A stretch of DNA of 64,000 nucleotides, taken from assembly GCF_010868145.1 (NCBI RefSeq), contig NZ_JAAGUY010000018.1:1-64000 (forward strand). Reading direction: 5' to 3'. A program made the position numbers and the translations under genes. Positions within the stretch are counted from its first letter, which is position 1. Every line of letters begins with the position of its first letter. Source of the DNA: Nocardia cyriacigeorgica (GTDB taxonomy: Bacteria > Actinomycetota > Actinomycetes > Mycobacteriales > Mycobacteriaceae). The notes beneath the pieces were generated by a model. It was not told where the DNA came from, ran no database searches, and saw nothing but the letters and a program-made list of their open reading frames with translations. Below, piece after piece: positions 50,247 through 59,313 of the stretch.

Positions 50247-51278
50247 TCAGCTCGCGGCGCCGCCCAGAATCCCGAGTACCTCGTCCGACAGGTAGAACGG
50301 TTCCAGCCGCTCCCGGATCAGCCCTGCGAGTATCCCGTTCTTCTTGGCCGATTCGATCACCGCAGGACCGTAACGCAGGATTTCGGTGCTGATGTCCTCG
50401 GCGGTGAGGCCGAGTTCGGGCAGCATGGCGCCAAGGGTGTAGTCGCCGTACTTGGTGAAGAAGACCTGGACGCATTCGTCGACGAGTAGGCCGAAGTACT
50501 CCTTCTCCCGAGTGGTGATGGCGATCTCGTAGCAGATGAGGACCAGTTCGCGCAGGTCCTGCTGAGTGAGGTAGTCACGAAGGCCGCTGACGGGTTCGTC
50601 GGCGTGCAGGTCCCAGAACTCCATGGCGGCGCCGTGGACGGGGGCGTCGCGCAGCATTTCACGGATGGCGTTGTTGGTGCGGCGCAGCGCGAACAGCGCA
50701 CCCTTGCCCGCCATATCGCCGATGAAGGTGTTGTCAGCGGCCGCCTTCTTGGCGCGATTGGCGGCCGACTGACCCAACGACATCAGTGAGGACACACCCG
50801 GGATCTTCTCGGCGCGTTCGCGATTGGCCTGCATGAAATCGTTGATCAGCTTGTCGACGAACTTCGAGGCGACCGTGGCGACCAGCGGGCTTTCGGTCAA
50901 CCGGTCCAGGATGCGTTCCTGAGCCTGATGCATGGCGAAGATCTTCTCCAGCAGCGCCTCCACCGGCTCCCGCTCGACGACCTGGCCGAGGGTGTAGTCG
51001 TGGCTGGCCGCGATGTTGTCGTAGATGGCATCGGCGAAGACGCCGACCATATCGGCGATCACCGGGCTGCCCCCGATGAGGTCGATGACGGTGGACACCG
51101 TCTCCTCGGCCTGTTCGATCGACACCACATCACGGAAGACGATGGTGTCGGCGACCTCGAGCACCGCCGCTACATCACGGGCGACAACCTCGGTGAATCG
51201 GTCGCCGCTCACCTCGCCGAGCAGGAATTCCACCTGAGCGTCGAGCAGCCGTTCGGCAATGTCGCGCGGCTCGGTCAT
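50247..51278 (-). CDS. Uncharacterised helical protein (343 residues)
   Basis: I do not recognise the family. The product starts MTEPRDIAERLLDAQVEFLL and is largely alpha-helical, acidic in the first half, with no membrane segment, signal peptide or known catalytic motif. A region around 150-200 (SLMSLGQSAANRAKKAAADN) is polar and basic, and the C-terminal third is well ordered (YEIAITTREKEYFGLLVDEC; DYTLGAMLPELGLTAEDI). The ATG at 51278 is preferred; a GTG three codons upstream is possible. It lies 46 bp behind another uncharacterised gene, probably cotranscribed. A decayed partial copy lies downstream at 49420-49565. Confidence 0.8.
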   Translation of the reverse strand: MTEPRDIAERLLDAQVEFLLGEVSGDRFTEVVARDVAAVLEVADTIVFRDVVSIEQAEETVSTVIDLIGGSPVIADMVGVFADAIYDNIAASHDYTLGQVVEREPVEALLEKIFAMHQAQERILDRLTESPLVATVASKFVDKLINDFMQANRERAEKIPGVSSLMSLGQSAANRAKKAAADNTFIGDMAGKGALFALRRTNNAIREMLRDAPVHGAAMEFWDLHADEPVSGLRDYLTQQDLRELVLICYEIAITTREKEYFGLLVDECVQVFFTKYGDYTLGAMLPELGLTAEDISTEILRYGPAVIESAKKNGILAGLIRERLEPFYLSDEVLGILGGAAS

Positions 51279-51324
51279 CTGGTCCACCCATCGTTGTCCG
51301 GCACCGGCCAGACCACGGATCGGG

Positions 51325-51822
51325 TTACTCGTCGTCGTTGTCGCGCAACGATTTCCGGATCTGGTCCAGGCGCTCGCGCGCGGCCTCTTCCCGCGCCTGC
51401 CACTGTTCGTCGGCGCTGCGACCCGCCGGGGTCTGCCGATCGAGCTCGCCCATCCCCTGCGCGGTGCCGTAGCGCTGCTCGACTTTATCCCGAACTGACT
51501 CAAAAGTAGGTACACCGCCTGCGGAATATCCACCCGTCTCCGGCAAGGCCGCCGAACCCGGTACCGGCGGTACCGAGGATACGGCTCCGACCTGGCCCGA
51601 TGGCGCGACGATCGGCGCCGAGTCATGCGTCGCATCGAACTCGGTGACAGGAGACACATCAGAATGCTTGTGCACATGACCGGTCTCGGCGGGCATGTTC
51701 GCGGCCGCTTCGTGTACGGGGGCCAGCGCTGCCCGGCCCGCGGACGCAGTACGGATCACGGCGAGCAGATCTGCGTCCGACAGCTGGGCCAACCGCTCCG
51801 ATATCTCGGTGAACTCGCTCAT
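51325..51822 (-). CDS. Uncharacterised protein (165 residues) paired with the downstream gene
   Basis: The product begins MSEFTEISERLAQLSDADLL (helical, about 1-40), has a disordered middle rich in Pro, Ser, Ala, Val and Gly (about 60-105), and ends in a charged helix (EQWQAREEAARERLDQIRKS) that could form a coiled coil. No known domain is seen. It is first of a two-gene unit with the 343-residue protein, so the two may act together. The ATG at 51822 is the only sensible start. Confidence 0.75.
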   Translation of the reverse strand: MSEFTEISERLAQLSDADLLAVIRTASAGRAALAPVHEAAANMPAETGHVHKHSDVSPVTEFDATHDSAPIVAPSGQVGAVSSVPPVPGSAALPETGGYSAGGVPTFESVRDKVEQRYGTAQGMGELDRQTPAGRSADEQWQAREEAARERLDQIRKSLRDNDDE

Positions 51823-51844
51823 ACCGCCAGGCTACTGGCGCCGT

Positions 51845-52615
51845 TCAGATCGGGCAGACCTCGCGCGCCCACGTCGTCACGGTGTCGATCCACAGCCCAC
51901 CGGCCAGCGCAATGATGTCGTTATGACCCGCGCCCGGGTACACCACCAGTTTCTTGGGATCCGGCGCCGCCGCATAGAGACGGCGTGCGTGCTCCAACGG
52001 CAGCAGTTCGTCCTGGTCACCGTGCATGAGCAGCACCGGCACGCGCAGCTCGGGGATGCGGCGCAGACTCGGGTACGCGTCCGGGATGAGTGGGGCAGGC
52101 AGGAACGGATACACCGAGCGCGCGGCCTCGCGCATACCGGTGAAGGTCGACATGAGGATCAGCCCCGCCGGTGGATGCGCGAGCGCGAGTTCGAGCATGA
52201 CCGCGCCGCCCAGCGATTTCCCCAGGTACAGCACCCGCTCGGGGTCGACGCCCGGCTGCTCGAGCAATATCGCGCGCGCTGCCCGCGCATCGAGCTCGGT
52301 GCCGCGTTCGCTCGGGCGCCCGCTACTGCGGCCGTATCCGCGATAGTCGAAGGCGAGCACATCGAAACCCGCCTCGGCCAACAGCGCGAAGATCGGCACC
52401 CGGTCCCCGATATTGCCACCGTTGCCGTGCGCGAACAGGACATGCCCCACCGACCGCGGCGCCCGCACCCACCAGCCGTGCAGAGTCTCGCCGTCCGCGG
52501 TCGGGATAGAGAGTTCCGCGTAGTCGAGCCCGACCAGCGCCGGCGTCTGCTCGATGCGCCGAGGGTGCGGCTGGAATGCGAGTGCGTTGAGCACAGGAGT
52601 CGCGGGGTGTCGCAT
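51845..52615 (-). CDS. Alpha/beta hydrolase (Bem46/ABHD13-like)
   Basis: Serine hydrolase-fold protein of 256 residues. The oxyanion region is VLFAHGNGGNIGDR, the nucleophile Ser is in YLGKSLGGAVMLEL, the acid is in LLMHGDQDELLP and the His is in YPGAGHNDI. The fold and the GHGNGGN-like motif match Bem46/ABHD13-type esterases or peptidases. The N-terminus is short and has no clear signal peptide. It lies 22 bp upstream of the coding start of the two-gene unknown module in reverse order, so it may be cotranscribed with that module. Confidence 0.88.
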   Translation of the reverse strand: MRHPATPVLNALAFQPHPRRIEQTPALVGLDYAELSIPTADGETLHGWWVRAPRSVGHVLFAHGNGGNIGDRVPIFALLAEAGFDVLAFDYRGYGRSSGRPSERGTELDARAARAILLEQPGVDPERVLYLGKSLGGAVMLELALAHPPAGLILMSTFTGMREAARSVYPFLPAPLIPDAYPSLRRIPELRVPVLLMHGDQDELLPLEHARRLYAAAPDPKKLVVYPGAGHNDIIALAGGLWIDTVTTWAREVCPI

Positions 52616-52742
52616 ATCTAGTTCCTACCGCACCTGACGCCACCTCGAACGATGGGTGGCCGAGGGAGTTCGTCGCGTGTCGGCGGCCTCAGCGCGATCA
52701 CGTCGGCACCTGGGGTCTCGACGCGGCCACGTCGATCGACAC

Positions 52743-53243
52743 TCAGTCGACCCGCATGACCGTCGAATTCCCGCCTCCGGCCGTGTAATTCGCCCCCGCA
52801 CCCGCGATGACACGAAGCAGGATCTCGCGGAGACGGCCGACCTCGCCGGGGCCGACCACCGCATCGAGGTGACGGTCGAAGTCCTCGACAACCGCGACAC
52901 CGGCGTCGACCACCGCCCAGCCGCGGGTGGTCAGGCGCACCAGGCGGGCGCGTTTGTCCTGCGGATCGATGTCAACGGTCAGATAGCGGTGCTGCTCGAG
53001 GTGCCGAACCAGCTCCCCCATCGCCTGTTTGGTCATGCCCGCACGCTCGGCGAGTACCGTCAGCCGGGTCCCGTCCGGGTCGATCACCTGGAATACCGGC
53101 GCGTGTGCGGCGCGAACCTGTTCGAACCCCGCAGCCGCGATACCCGCGTCCAATTCCGCGGCGAGCGCACGCGCAGCCGCGGACAGCAGGTTTCCCAGCG
53201 GAGCAGGGCGATCACGCAACGGATTGGTAACGCGTTTGACCAT
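52743..53243 (-). CDS. MarR-family transcriptional regulator
   Basis: Winged-helix regulator of 166 residues. The DNA-binding part reads LTVLAERAGMTKQAMGELVR with HLEQHRYLTVDIDPQDKRAR as the wing (DPxDxRAR signature). The C-terminal dimerisation helices end in LREILLRVIAGAGAN. The ribosome site is GAAGGAAG. It lies between the alpha/beta hydrolase and pheT on the same strand; its target is unknown but could be the hydrolase, 127 bp downstream. Confidence 0.92.
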   Translation of the reverse strand: MVKRVTNPLRDRPAPLGNLLSAAARALAAELDAGIAAAGFEQVRAAHAPVFQVIDPDGTRLTVLAERAGMTKQAMGELVRHLEQHRYLTVDIDPQDKRARLVRLTTRGWAVVDAGVAVVEDFDRHLDAVVGPGEVGRLREILLRVIAGAGANYTAGGGNSTVMRVD

Positions 53244-53300
53244 TTCTTCCTTCGGTCGGCACCGTGCGGGCCTCGCTGCGGTCCCCAGTGCGAGCGCGGG

Positions 53301-55802
53301 TCAGCCGCGCAACACCGCGCCGACAGCGTCGGAGGCGGCCGAAACAGCCGCATCGCGCGCCGCACTCGCCTCGTCTTCGGTCAGCGTGCGATCCGGAGCC
53401 CGGAAGCGCAGCGCGTAGGTGAGGGACTTGCGGCCCTCACCGGCCTGGGTGCCCTCGTACACGTCGAACAGCGCGATGTCCTCGAGTAGTTCACCGCCAC
53501 CGGTACGCAGAGCGGACTCCACCTGCGCGGCCGCGACGGTCTTCTCCACGCTGACCGAGACGTCCTGTAGCACCGCAGGGAACGGCGAGACCACCGGCAC
53601 CGGACGATCCTCCCGCAACGGCAGCGCATCCAGATTCAGCTCGACGGCACAGGTGCGCGGCGGCAGCCCGGAACGTTCCAGCACCGCCGGATGCAGTTCA
53701 CCGGCATGACCGACCACGACACCCTCGACAACCAGCTCAGCGCAGCGACCCGGATGCCACGGCAGATAGGCACCGGCCCGGCGCTCGATGACCACGCCCG
53801 CCGCATCGGCGACGGCATCGGCCAGCGCGAACGCATCGGCGGCCTCGGCCGGACGGCCATCGCCCCACGGGCCACGCGGCTCACGGCGCCCGCTCAGCAC
53901 GGCCGCGACGTGAACCGGCTGCTCGGGCAGTGATGCCAGCAGCTCCGCCACCTCGTCGGCGGTGGGGCGCCGATCGACCGGCAGCGGATCGACCGAACGA
54001 GTGTCCGGCCCCGGCAGCACGACCTGCGCGACGCCGTAGATGGCCAGATCCTTCGCGCCACGGGAGATGTTTCGCGCGGCGACCTCGAGCACACCGGGCA
54101 GCAGCGTCGTAGCCAGCTCCGGCCGCTCGACGTCGAGCGGGTTGAGGACCCGTGTGGTGGTGCGGCGCGGGTCGTCGGCGTCCAGGCCCCAGATGTCGAA
54201 GACGCCCGTCGGCAGGAACACCGGCGGCGGCACCTCGGCACAGCCCGCGAACGCCAGCGCCCGGCTCACCGCACGATGACGCCGCTGGGTGGGAGTGAGG
54301 CCACGTCCGGCGGGTGCGGTGGGCAGTACCGACGGGATCTGCTCGAGCCCCTCCAGCCGCAGCACCTCCTCCACCAGGTCGGCGGGCTGGGCCAGATCCG
54401 GCCGCCAGCTCGGCGGGGTGACCACGAGCTGTCCGTGACCGGTCTCGGGGACGTCGACCTCGACGGTGCAACCGATCTGGGCCAGCCTGCGCGCGGAGGT
54501 GCCGGTCGGGTAGATCACGCCCGCCACCCGGTCGGCCAGGTCGATGTCCATGTGGATCGGCTCGGTCGCGGGCAGCGGCACCCGTACGTCGGTGAGCGCG
54601 GATTCGATGGTGCCACCGGCGATTTCGGCAAGCAGCGTGGCGGCGCGGTCGAGCGCGGCGACATTGATCTCCGGATCGACCACACGCTCGTACCGCTTGC
54701 TCGCCTCCGACACCAGCTTGTGCCTGCGCGCGGTCCGATAGACCAGCAGCGGATTCCAGGTCGCGGCCTCGAGCACGATATCGGTGCTCTCCGCGGAGAC
54801 CTCGGTGCTGGCGCCGCCCATCACACCGGCCAGCGAAACCACACCGGAATCGTCGGCGATCACCACATCTTCGGCGTCGAGCACGCGCTCGGTCTCGTCG
54901 AGGGTGCGCAGGGTCTCCCCCGCATTCGCCGGGCGCACCACCAAGCCGCCGCTCAGCTTGGCGGCGTCGAAAGCGTGCAGCGGCTGGCCGAGTTCGAGCA
55001 TCACGTAGTTGGTGACGTCGACCGCGGGCGAGATCGGACGCACCCCCGACAGCAGCAGCCTGCGCTGCAGCCACCACGGGCTCACGGCGTTCGGATCGAT
55101 GCCGGTGACCCGGCGCACCGCGAAACGGGTGCACTGCGAGGCGGGCTCGAGCCGCACCGGCCAGGCGTCGGCCTCGTCGTCGGGCAGTGTGCGCACCGCC
55201 GGATCGGCGTATTCGAGATCGAAACCGCAGGCCAGCTCACGCGCCAGTCCGCGCACCGAGAAGCAGTAGCCGCGGTCGGGGGTGATGTTGAGTTCGATGA
55301 CGGTGTCATCGAGGCCGAGGAGCTCATTGGCGTCGGCGCCGGGCTCGGCGGTACCGGGCTCGAGCACCAGGATGCCGGAGTGGTCCTTGCCGATACCGAG
55401 TTCGGCGACCGAGCAGATCATGCCGTGCGAGACATGGCCGTAGGTCTTGCGCGAGGCGATCGCGAAACCACCGGGCAGCACACCACCGGGCAGCACGACG
55501 ACCACCAGATCGCCGACCTCGAAGTTGCGTGCACCGCAGACGATTTCCTGCGGCTCGGGGTTGCCGACATCGACCTTGCAGAAGCGGATCGGCTTCTTGA
55601 ACTCGGTCAGCTCGGTGATCTCCAGGACCCGGCCGACTACCAGCGGCTTGTCGATATCACCGCCGACCCGCTCCAGCGTGTCGACCTCCTCGACCTCGAG
55701 CCCGACCCGGACGAAGCCGGCGTCGAGTTCCTCGGGCGTCACCGACCACTCGGGGGCGGTGCGCGCGATGATGTCGGTCAGCCAGGACTGCGCTACTCGC
55801 AC
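53301..55802 (-). CDS. pheT: Phenylalanyl-tRNA synthetase beta subunit
   Basis: Beta chain of the tetrameric PheRS; 833 residues, normal length. It has the N-terminal tRNA-binding domain (KPIRFCKVDVGNPEPQEIVC region), B3/B4 editing domain, B5 domain and C-terminal FDX-ACB anticodon-binding domain (PAVLQDVSVSVEKTV to the end). It edits Tyr-tRNA-Phe in other bacteria. It is 30 bp downstream of pheS and cotranscribed with it. Confidence 0.97.
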   Translation of the reverse strand: MRVAQSWLTDIIARTAPEWSVTPEELDAGFVRVGLEVEEVDTLERVGGDIDKPLVVGRVLEITELTEFKKPIRFCKVDVGNPEPQEIVCGARNFEVGDLVVVVLPGGVLPGGFAIASRKTYGHVSHGMICSVAELGIGKDHSGILVLEPGTAEPGADANELLGLDDTVIELNITPDRGYCFSVRGLARELACGFDLEYADPAVRTLPDDEADAWPVRLEPASQCTRFAVRRVTGIDPNAVSPWWLQRRLLLSGVRPISPAVDVTNYVMLELGQPLHAFDAAKLSGGLVVRPANAGETLRTLDETERVLDAEDVVIADDSGVVSLAGVMGGASTEVSAESTDIVLEAATWNPLLVYRTARRHKLVSEASKRYERVVDPEINVAALDRAATLLAEIAGGTIESALTDVRVPLPATEPIHMDIDLADRVAGVIYPTGTSARRLAQIGCTVEVDVPETGHGQLVVTPPSWRPDLAQPADLVEEVLRLEGLEQIPSVLPTAPAGRGLTPTQRRHRAVSRALAFAGCAEVPPPVFLPTGVFDIWGLDADDPRRTTTRVLNPLDVERPELATTLLPGVLEVAARNISRGAKDLAIYGVAQVVLPGPDTRSVDPLPVDRRPTADEVAELLASLPEQPVHVAAVLSGRREPRGPWGDGRPAEAADAFALADAVADAAGVVIERRAGAYLPWHPGRCAELVVEGVVVGHAGELHPAVLERSGLPPRTCAVELNLDALPLREDRPVPVVSPFPAVLQDVSVSVEKTVAAAQVESALRTGGGELLEDIALFDVYEGTQAGEGRKSLTYALRFRAPDRTLTEDEASAARDAAVSAASDAVGAVLRG

Positions 55803-55832
55803 TTGACGTTTCGCTCTCTCGATCGAAGGTGG

Positions 55833-56894
55833 TCAGGACCGGATACCGAAGGGCAGCGTGAAACGCACGTCGCCCTCGACGATGTCGCGCATATCCGGAA
55901 TACCGTTGCGGAACTGCAGGGTCCGCTCCAGGCCCATGCCGAACGCGAAACCGCTGTACACCTCGGGGTCGATACCGCTGGCGATGAGCACCTTGGGGTT
56001 GACCATGCCGCAGCCGCCCCATTCGACCCAGCCCGCGCCGCCCTTCTTGTCCGGGAACCACACGTCGACCTCGGCGGACGGTTCGGTGAAGGGGAAGTAG
56101 TTGGGACGCATGCGGGTTCGCGTCTCCGGACCGAACAGAGCGCGCGCGAACGCGTCCAGGGTGCCGCGCAGGTGCGCCATGGTCAGGCCCTTGTCCACCG
56201 CCAAACCCTCGACCTGCGAGAAGACCGGGGTGTGGGTGGCGTCGAGCTCATCGGTGCGGAAGGTGCGGCCCGGGCATACGACGTAGATCGGTAGTTCGCG
56301 TTCCAGCATCGAGCGCACCTGCACCGGCGAGGTGTGGGTACGCAGCACCTGCCGCGAGCCTTCCGGTGCGATGTGGAAGGTGTCCTGCATGGTGCGCGCC
56401 GGATGGTCGGGCAAGAAGTTGAGCGCGTCGAAGTTGAAGTGCTCGGTCTCCACCTCGGGGCCCTCGGCGACCTCCCAGCCCATCGCGACGAACACGTCGG
56501 CGACCTGCTCGGAGATGACGCTGATCGGATGCCGGGCGCCGACCGGCTGACGGCGTGCGGGCAGGGTGACATCGATGCTCTCGGCCACCAGCACCGCGGC
56601 GTCGCGTTCGGCGAGCAGTGCCGCGCGCCGCGCCTCGAACGCCTCCGAGACCCGCGTGCGCGCCACATTGACCCGCTTACCGGCGTCGGCCTTCTCCGTC
56701 TTGGGCAGCGCACCGAGGCCGCGCTGGGCCAGCGCGATGGGCGACTTGCCGCCGATGTGCTCGGTCTTGGCGACCGCGAGCGCATCCAGGTCGGCGGCCG
56801 CCGCGAACGCCTTCTCGGCCGCCGCCGCGGCCGCGGCCAATGCCTCCTCGGTCAGCGAGGCGTTCTGCTCGACTGCGCTCTTGTCGTCGCCCAC
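55833..56894 (-). CDS. pheS: Phenylalanyl-tRNA synthetase alpha subunit
   Basis: Catalytic chain of PheRS, a class II synthetase. With the chosen start it has 353 residues. The N-terminal coiled-coil contains an Ala-rich run (ALAAAAAAAEKAFAAAADL), followed by GKSPIALAQRGLG. The class II core includes FVAMGWEVAEGPEVE, DELDATHTPVF and motif 3 GFAFGMGLERT. The GTG at 56894 has a GGGGAGAGA ribosome site; an in-frame ATG at 56954 adds 20 unlikely residues. It is first of the pheST operon; the 270 bp upstream (56895-57164) also holds the exporter terminator and otherwise nothing clear. Confidence 0.96.
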   Translation of the reverse strand: MGDDKSAVEQNASLTEEALAAAAAAAEKAFAAAADLDALAVAKTEHIGGKSPIALAQRGLGALPKTEKADAGKRVNVARTRVSEAFEARRAALLAERDAAVLVAESIDVTLPARRQPVGARHPISVISEQVADVFVAMGWEVAEGPEVETEHFNFDALNFLPDHPARTMQDTFHIAPEGSRQVLRTHTSPVQVRSMLERELPIYVVCPGRTFRTDELDATHTPVFSQVEGLAVDKGLTMAHLRGTLDAFARALFGPETRTRMRPNYFPFTEPSAEVDVWFPDKKGGAGWVEWGGCGMVNPKVLIASGIDPEVYSGFAFGMGLERTLQFRNGIPDMRDIVEGDVRFTLPFGIRS

Positions 56895-57121
56895 GATCGT
56901 TCGTCTCTCCCCTGGGGATCGGTTCTCCGGGTGCGGACCATTCCTTACCCACATTGCTGCTGGTCGAATCGTATGCGATGCGTATCGAGCGATTCATCCG
57001 GATTACCCCGCCCGGGCCGCGTGTCCTGTGCTAGCGCAGCTCGAGCGCTGGTCGCCGCGCCCGCCCGGTCGACATATGTGGTTCAGCGGACTCGCGACCC
57101 GCTCCGACTATCAGCACGGCG

Positions 57122-57149
57122 GCCCGGTGGCCGTCGCAGACCACCGGGC
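57122..57149 (-). terminator. Terminator of the DHA2 exporter gene
   Basis: GCCCGGTGG (57122-57130) and CCACCGGGC (57141-57149) form a perfect 9-bp stem with a 10-base loop, 16 bp past the exporter stop and upstream of the pheS promoter region. Confidence 0.65.
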
Positions 57150-57164
57150 GGGTGCGGGCCGGGG

Positions 57165-58616
57165 TCAGGAGGTGCCGACGGAGGCTTCGTCCACCGGCTC
57201 GATCTTCCGCGGCAGCCGCAGGGACACCAGTGCGCCGACCGCGACGACGGCGGCGCCGACCCACACCGCGGGGACCAGTCCGTCGACATAGCTCTGCGGG
57301 TCGGTATAGGAGCCGTGGGAGGCGAAGACCGAGGCCAGGATGGCGATGCCCATGGCGACACCCACCTCGCGGAGGGTGTTGTTGGTGCCGGAGGCCATGG
57401 CGCGGTCGTCGGGGGCGGCGCTGCCCATGACGACGGTGGCACTGGGCGCGAAGGTGAGACCCATACCGACGCCGCCGAGCAGCATGGCCCCGATGAACGA
57501 GCTGTACGGGGCATCGACTGTGCTCACCGCCGCCATCCAGATCAGCGAGGCGACCAGCATGGCCTGCCCGGTCGACAGCACCGCCCGGGCACCGACGCGG
57601 TTGACGATCAGCCCGGCCAGCGGCGCCACCACCATCGGCGCGGCGGTCCAGGGCAGGGTCCGCAGACCCGATTCGAGCGGGCTGTAACCCTGCACCACCT
57701 GGAAATACTGCGAGATGAGGAAGATCGACCCGAACACACCGACCGCGAAGGTGAAGCTTGTGGTGTTACTCACCCGGAACGCCCGGGAGCGGAACAGTCG
57801 CAGCGGCAGCATCGGATCGGGCGTACGCAGTTCCCAGGCGATCAGGGCGGCCAGCAGTGCCGTTCCGCCGATCAGCGTCGCAAGCACCGGGCCGGAGGTC
57901 CAGCCGTCCTCCGCGCCGTGCATCACACCCCAGACGATCGACAGCACCCCGCCCGCCGACAGCAGCAGCCCCGGAAGGTCGAGCCGGCGGCTGCCGCCGA
58001 ACGATTCGTCGAGCATGCGCGCTGCGAACGGCAGCGCCAGAATTCCGATCGGCACGTTCAGCCAGAAGATCCACTGCCAGCTGAATCCGTCGACCACCGC
58101 GCCGCCGACCACCGGCCCGACCGCGATCCCCATCCCGGAGATGCCGCCCCAGATACCGATGGCGGCGTTGCGCATGCGCTCCGGCACCGCGCTCGACAGC
58201 AGAGTGAGCGAGAGCGGCATGACCGCCGCGCCACCGAAGCCCTGGAGCGCACGGGCGGCGATGAGCATCCATGGCTCGGTGGCCATCGCGCATGCCGCCG
58301 ACGCCACGGTGAACAGCGCGATACCGGCGAGGAAGACCCGGCGGCGGCCCAGCCGGTCGCCGAGCGCCGACGCGGTGAGCAGCAGCGAGGCGAACGACAG
58401 TGTGTAGGCGTTGACGAACCATTGCAGATCGGTGAGTGAGGCGCCCAGTTCGGTCCGGATGACCGGCAGCGCATTGGTCACCACCAGGTTGTCCAGCGTC
58501 ACCATGAACATCGGAATGCCGACGGCGGCCAGCACGGCGGCCAGCGGCCGGCTACCCGGCGGACGGATGGTGGTCGATTGCGACGCGGTGGGCGCCGCGG
58601 TGAGTGTCTCGGTCAT
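57165..58616 (-). CDS. DHA2-family (EmrB/QacA) MFS drug exporter
   Basis: Transporter of 483 residues with 14 predicted helices. Motif A-type loop is ALGDRLGRRRVFL. Motif C-type antiporter sequence is GMGIAVGPVVGGAVVDGF with WQWIFWLNVPIG following, the usual DHA2 pattern. Helix 1 carries MVTLDNLVVTNALP. It probably exports drugs or toxic lipophilic compounds by proton antiport. It is divergent from a TetR regulator, with the operators overlapping its promoter. Confidence 0.93.
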   Translation of the reverse strand: MTETLTAAPTASQSTTIRPPGSRPLAAVLAAVGIPMFMVTLDNLVVTNALPVIRTELGASLTDLQWFVNAYTLSFASLLLTASALGDRLGRRRVFLAGIALFTVASAACAMATEPWMLIAARALQGFGGAAVMPLSLTLLSSAVPERMRNAAIGIWGGISGMGIAVGPVVGGAVVDGFSWQWIFWLNVPIGILALPFAARMLDESFGGSRRLDLPGLLLSAGGVLSIVWGVMHGAEDGWTSGPVLATLIGGTALLAALIAWELRTPDPMLPLRLFRSRAFRVSNTTSFTFAVGVFGSIFLISQYFQVVQGYSPLESGLRTLPWTAAPMVVAPLAGLIVNRVGARAVLSTGQAMLVASLIWMAAVSTVDAPYSSFIGAMLLGGVGMGLTFAPSATVVMGSAAPDDRAMASGTNNTLREVGVAMGIAILASVFASHGSYTDPQSYVDGLVPAVWVGAAVVAVGALVSLRLPRKIEPVDEASVGTS

Positions 58617-58636
58617 ATCCAGCCCTTGTTGTAATT

Positions 58637-58686
58637 GACTGATAACTAATGCCGAGAAGAGTATGCATCGACTGATAACATGTCAA
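58637..58686 (-). promoter_or_regulatory. DHA2 exporter promoter with two direct-repeat TetR sites
   Basis: On the minus strand TTGACA (58681-58686) and TACTCT (58658-58663) are 17 bp apart. GACTGATAAC occurs twice on the plus strand, at 58670-58679 (inside the spacer) and at 58637-58646 (around the start region), 33 bp or about three helical turns apart. The adjacent TetR regulator probably binds both. Confidence 0.75.
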
Positions 58687-58720
58687 CCGATGGCGGCGCC
58701 GAGACGAATCAGGAGCATCT

Positions 58721-59278
58721 GTGACGACCAAGACCCGGATGAGCGCGAGCGAACGCGGCGAGCAGGTACTGGCGGCGGCGATCGAAGCTTTCGCCGAAAC
58801 TGGTTACGCGGCAACGAAAACCGATGACATCGCCCGTCGGGCCGGCGTCTCCCAGCCGTATGTGATCCGACTGTTCGGCACCAAGCAGCAGCTGTTCTTG
58901 GCCGCGCTGAATCGGGTGTGCGATCGCATCGAGACGGTCTTTCGCGAGGCGGCAGCGGATGCACCCAACCCGACGGTGGCAACGCTCGGCCACGGATACA
59001 AGGTCTTCCTCGCCGATCGCGCACTGCTCCAGCTGCTCCTGCATGGTTTCGCCGCCAGCGCCGACCCGGTGATCGGCGAACAGACCCGGGCCCGCTATGG
59101 GCAGATCTACGCCCTGGCCGGTGAACTCACCGGCGCGACGACCACGGAGCTGCGGCGCTTCATGTCGACCGGCATGCTGCTGACGGTCATGACGTCGATG
59201 CAGGTAGTCGGCCCGAATGCGGTGCCGACGGTGTGGGCGGAGGACATCCTGTGTGATCTGGAGGAGTCCGGGGACTGA
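58721..59278 (+). CDS. TetR-family repressor of the DHA2 exporter
   Basis: Regulator of 185 residues. The HTH domain reads AIEAFAETGYAATKTDDIAR then AGVSQPYVIRLFGTKQQLF. The C-terminal domain (HGYKVFLADRALLQLLLHGF and onwards) fits ligand-binding TetR members. GTG start with an AGGAG ribosome site 5 bases upstream. It is divergent from the MFS gene and probably represses it through the two GACTGATAAC repeats. It is convergent with tsnR. Confidence 0.93.
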   Translation: MTTKTRMSASERGEQVLAAAIEAFAETGYAATKTDDIARRAGVSQPYVIRLFGTKQQLFLAALNRVCDRIETVFREAAADAPNPTVATLGHGYKVFLADRALLQLLLHGFAASADPVIGEQTRARYGQIYALAGELTGATTTELRRFMSTGMLLTVMTSMQVVGPNAVPTVWAEDILCDLEESGD

Positions 59279-59285
59279 GTAGCAC

Positions 59286-59311
59286 CCGCCCATCGATCGA
59301 CCGGTGGGCGG
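59286..59311. terminator. Hairpin between convergent tetR and tsnR
   Basis: CCGCCCA (59286-59292) and TGGGCGG (59305-59311) form a 7-bp stem with a 12-base loop, in the 35-bp gap between the two converging genes. It may terminate both. Confidence 0.5.
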
Positions 59312-59313
59312 AC

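Noticed and set aside
54276..58439. Very long open frames antisense to pheST and the MFS gene (also antisense to tyrS, argG, argJ, sigma factor and others)
   Set aside because: They mirror well-supported genes, are rich in Arg, Gly, Asp and His as expected for antisense GC-rich frames, and show no domains.
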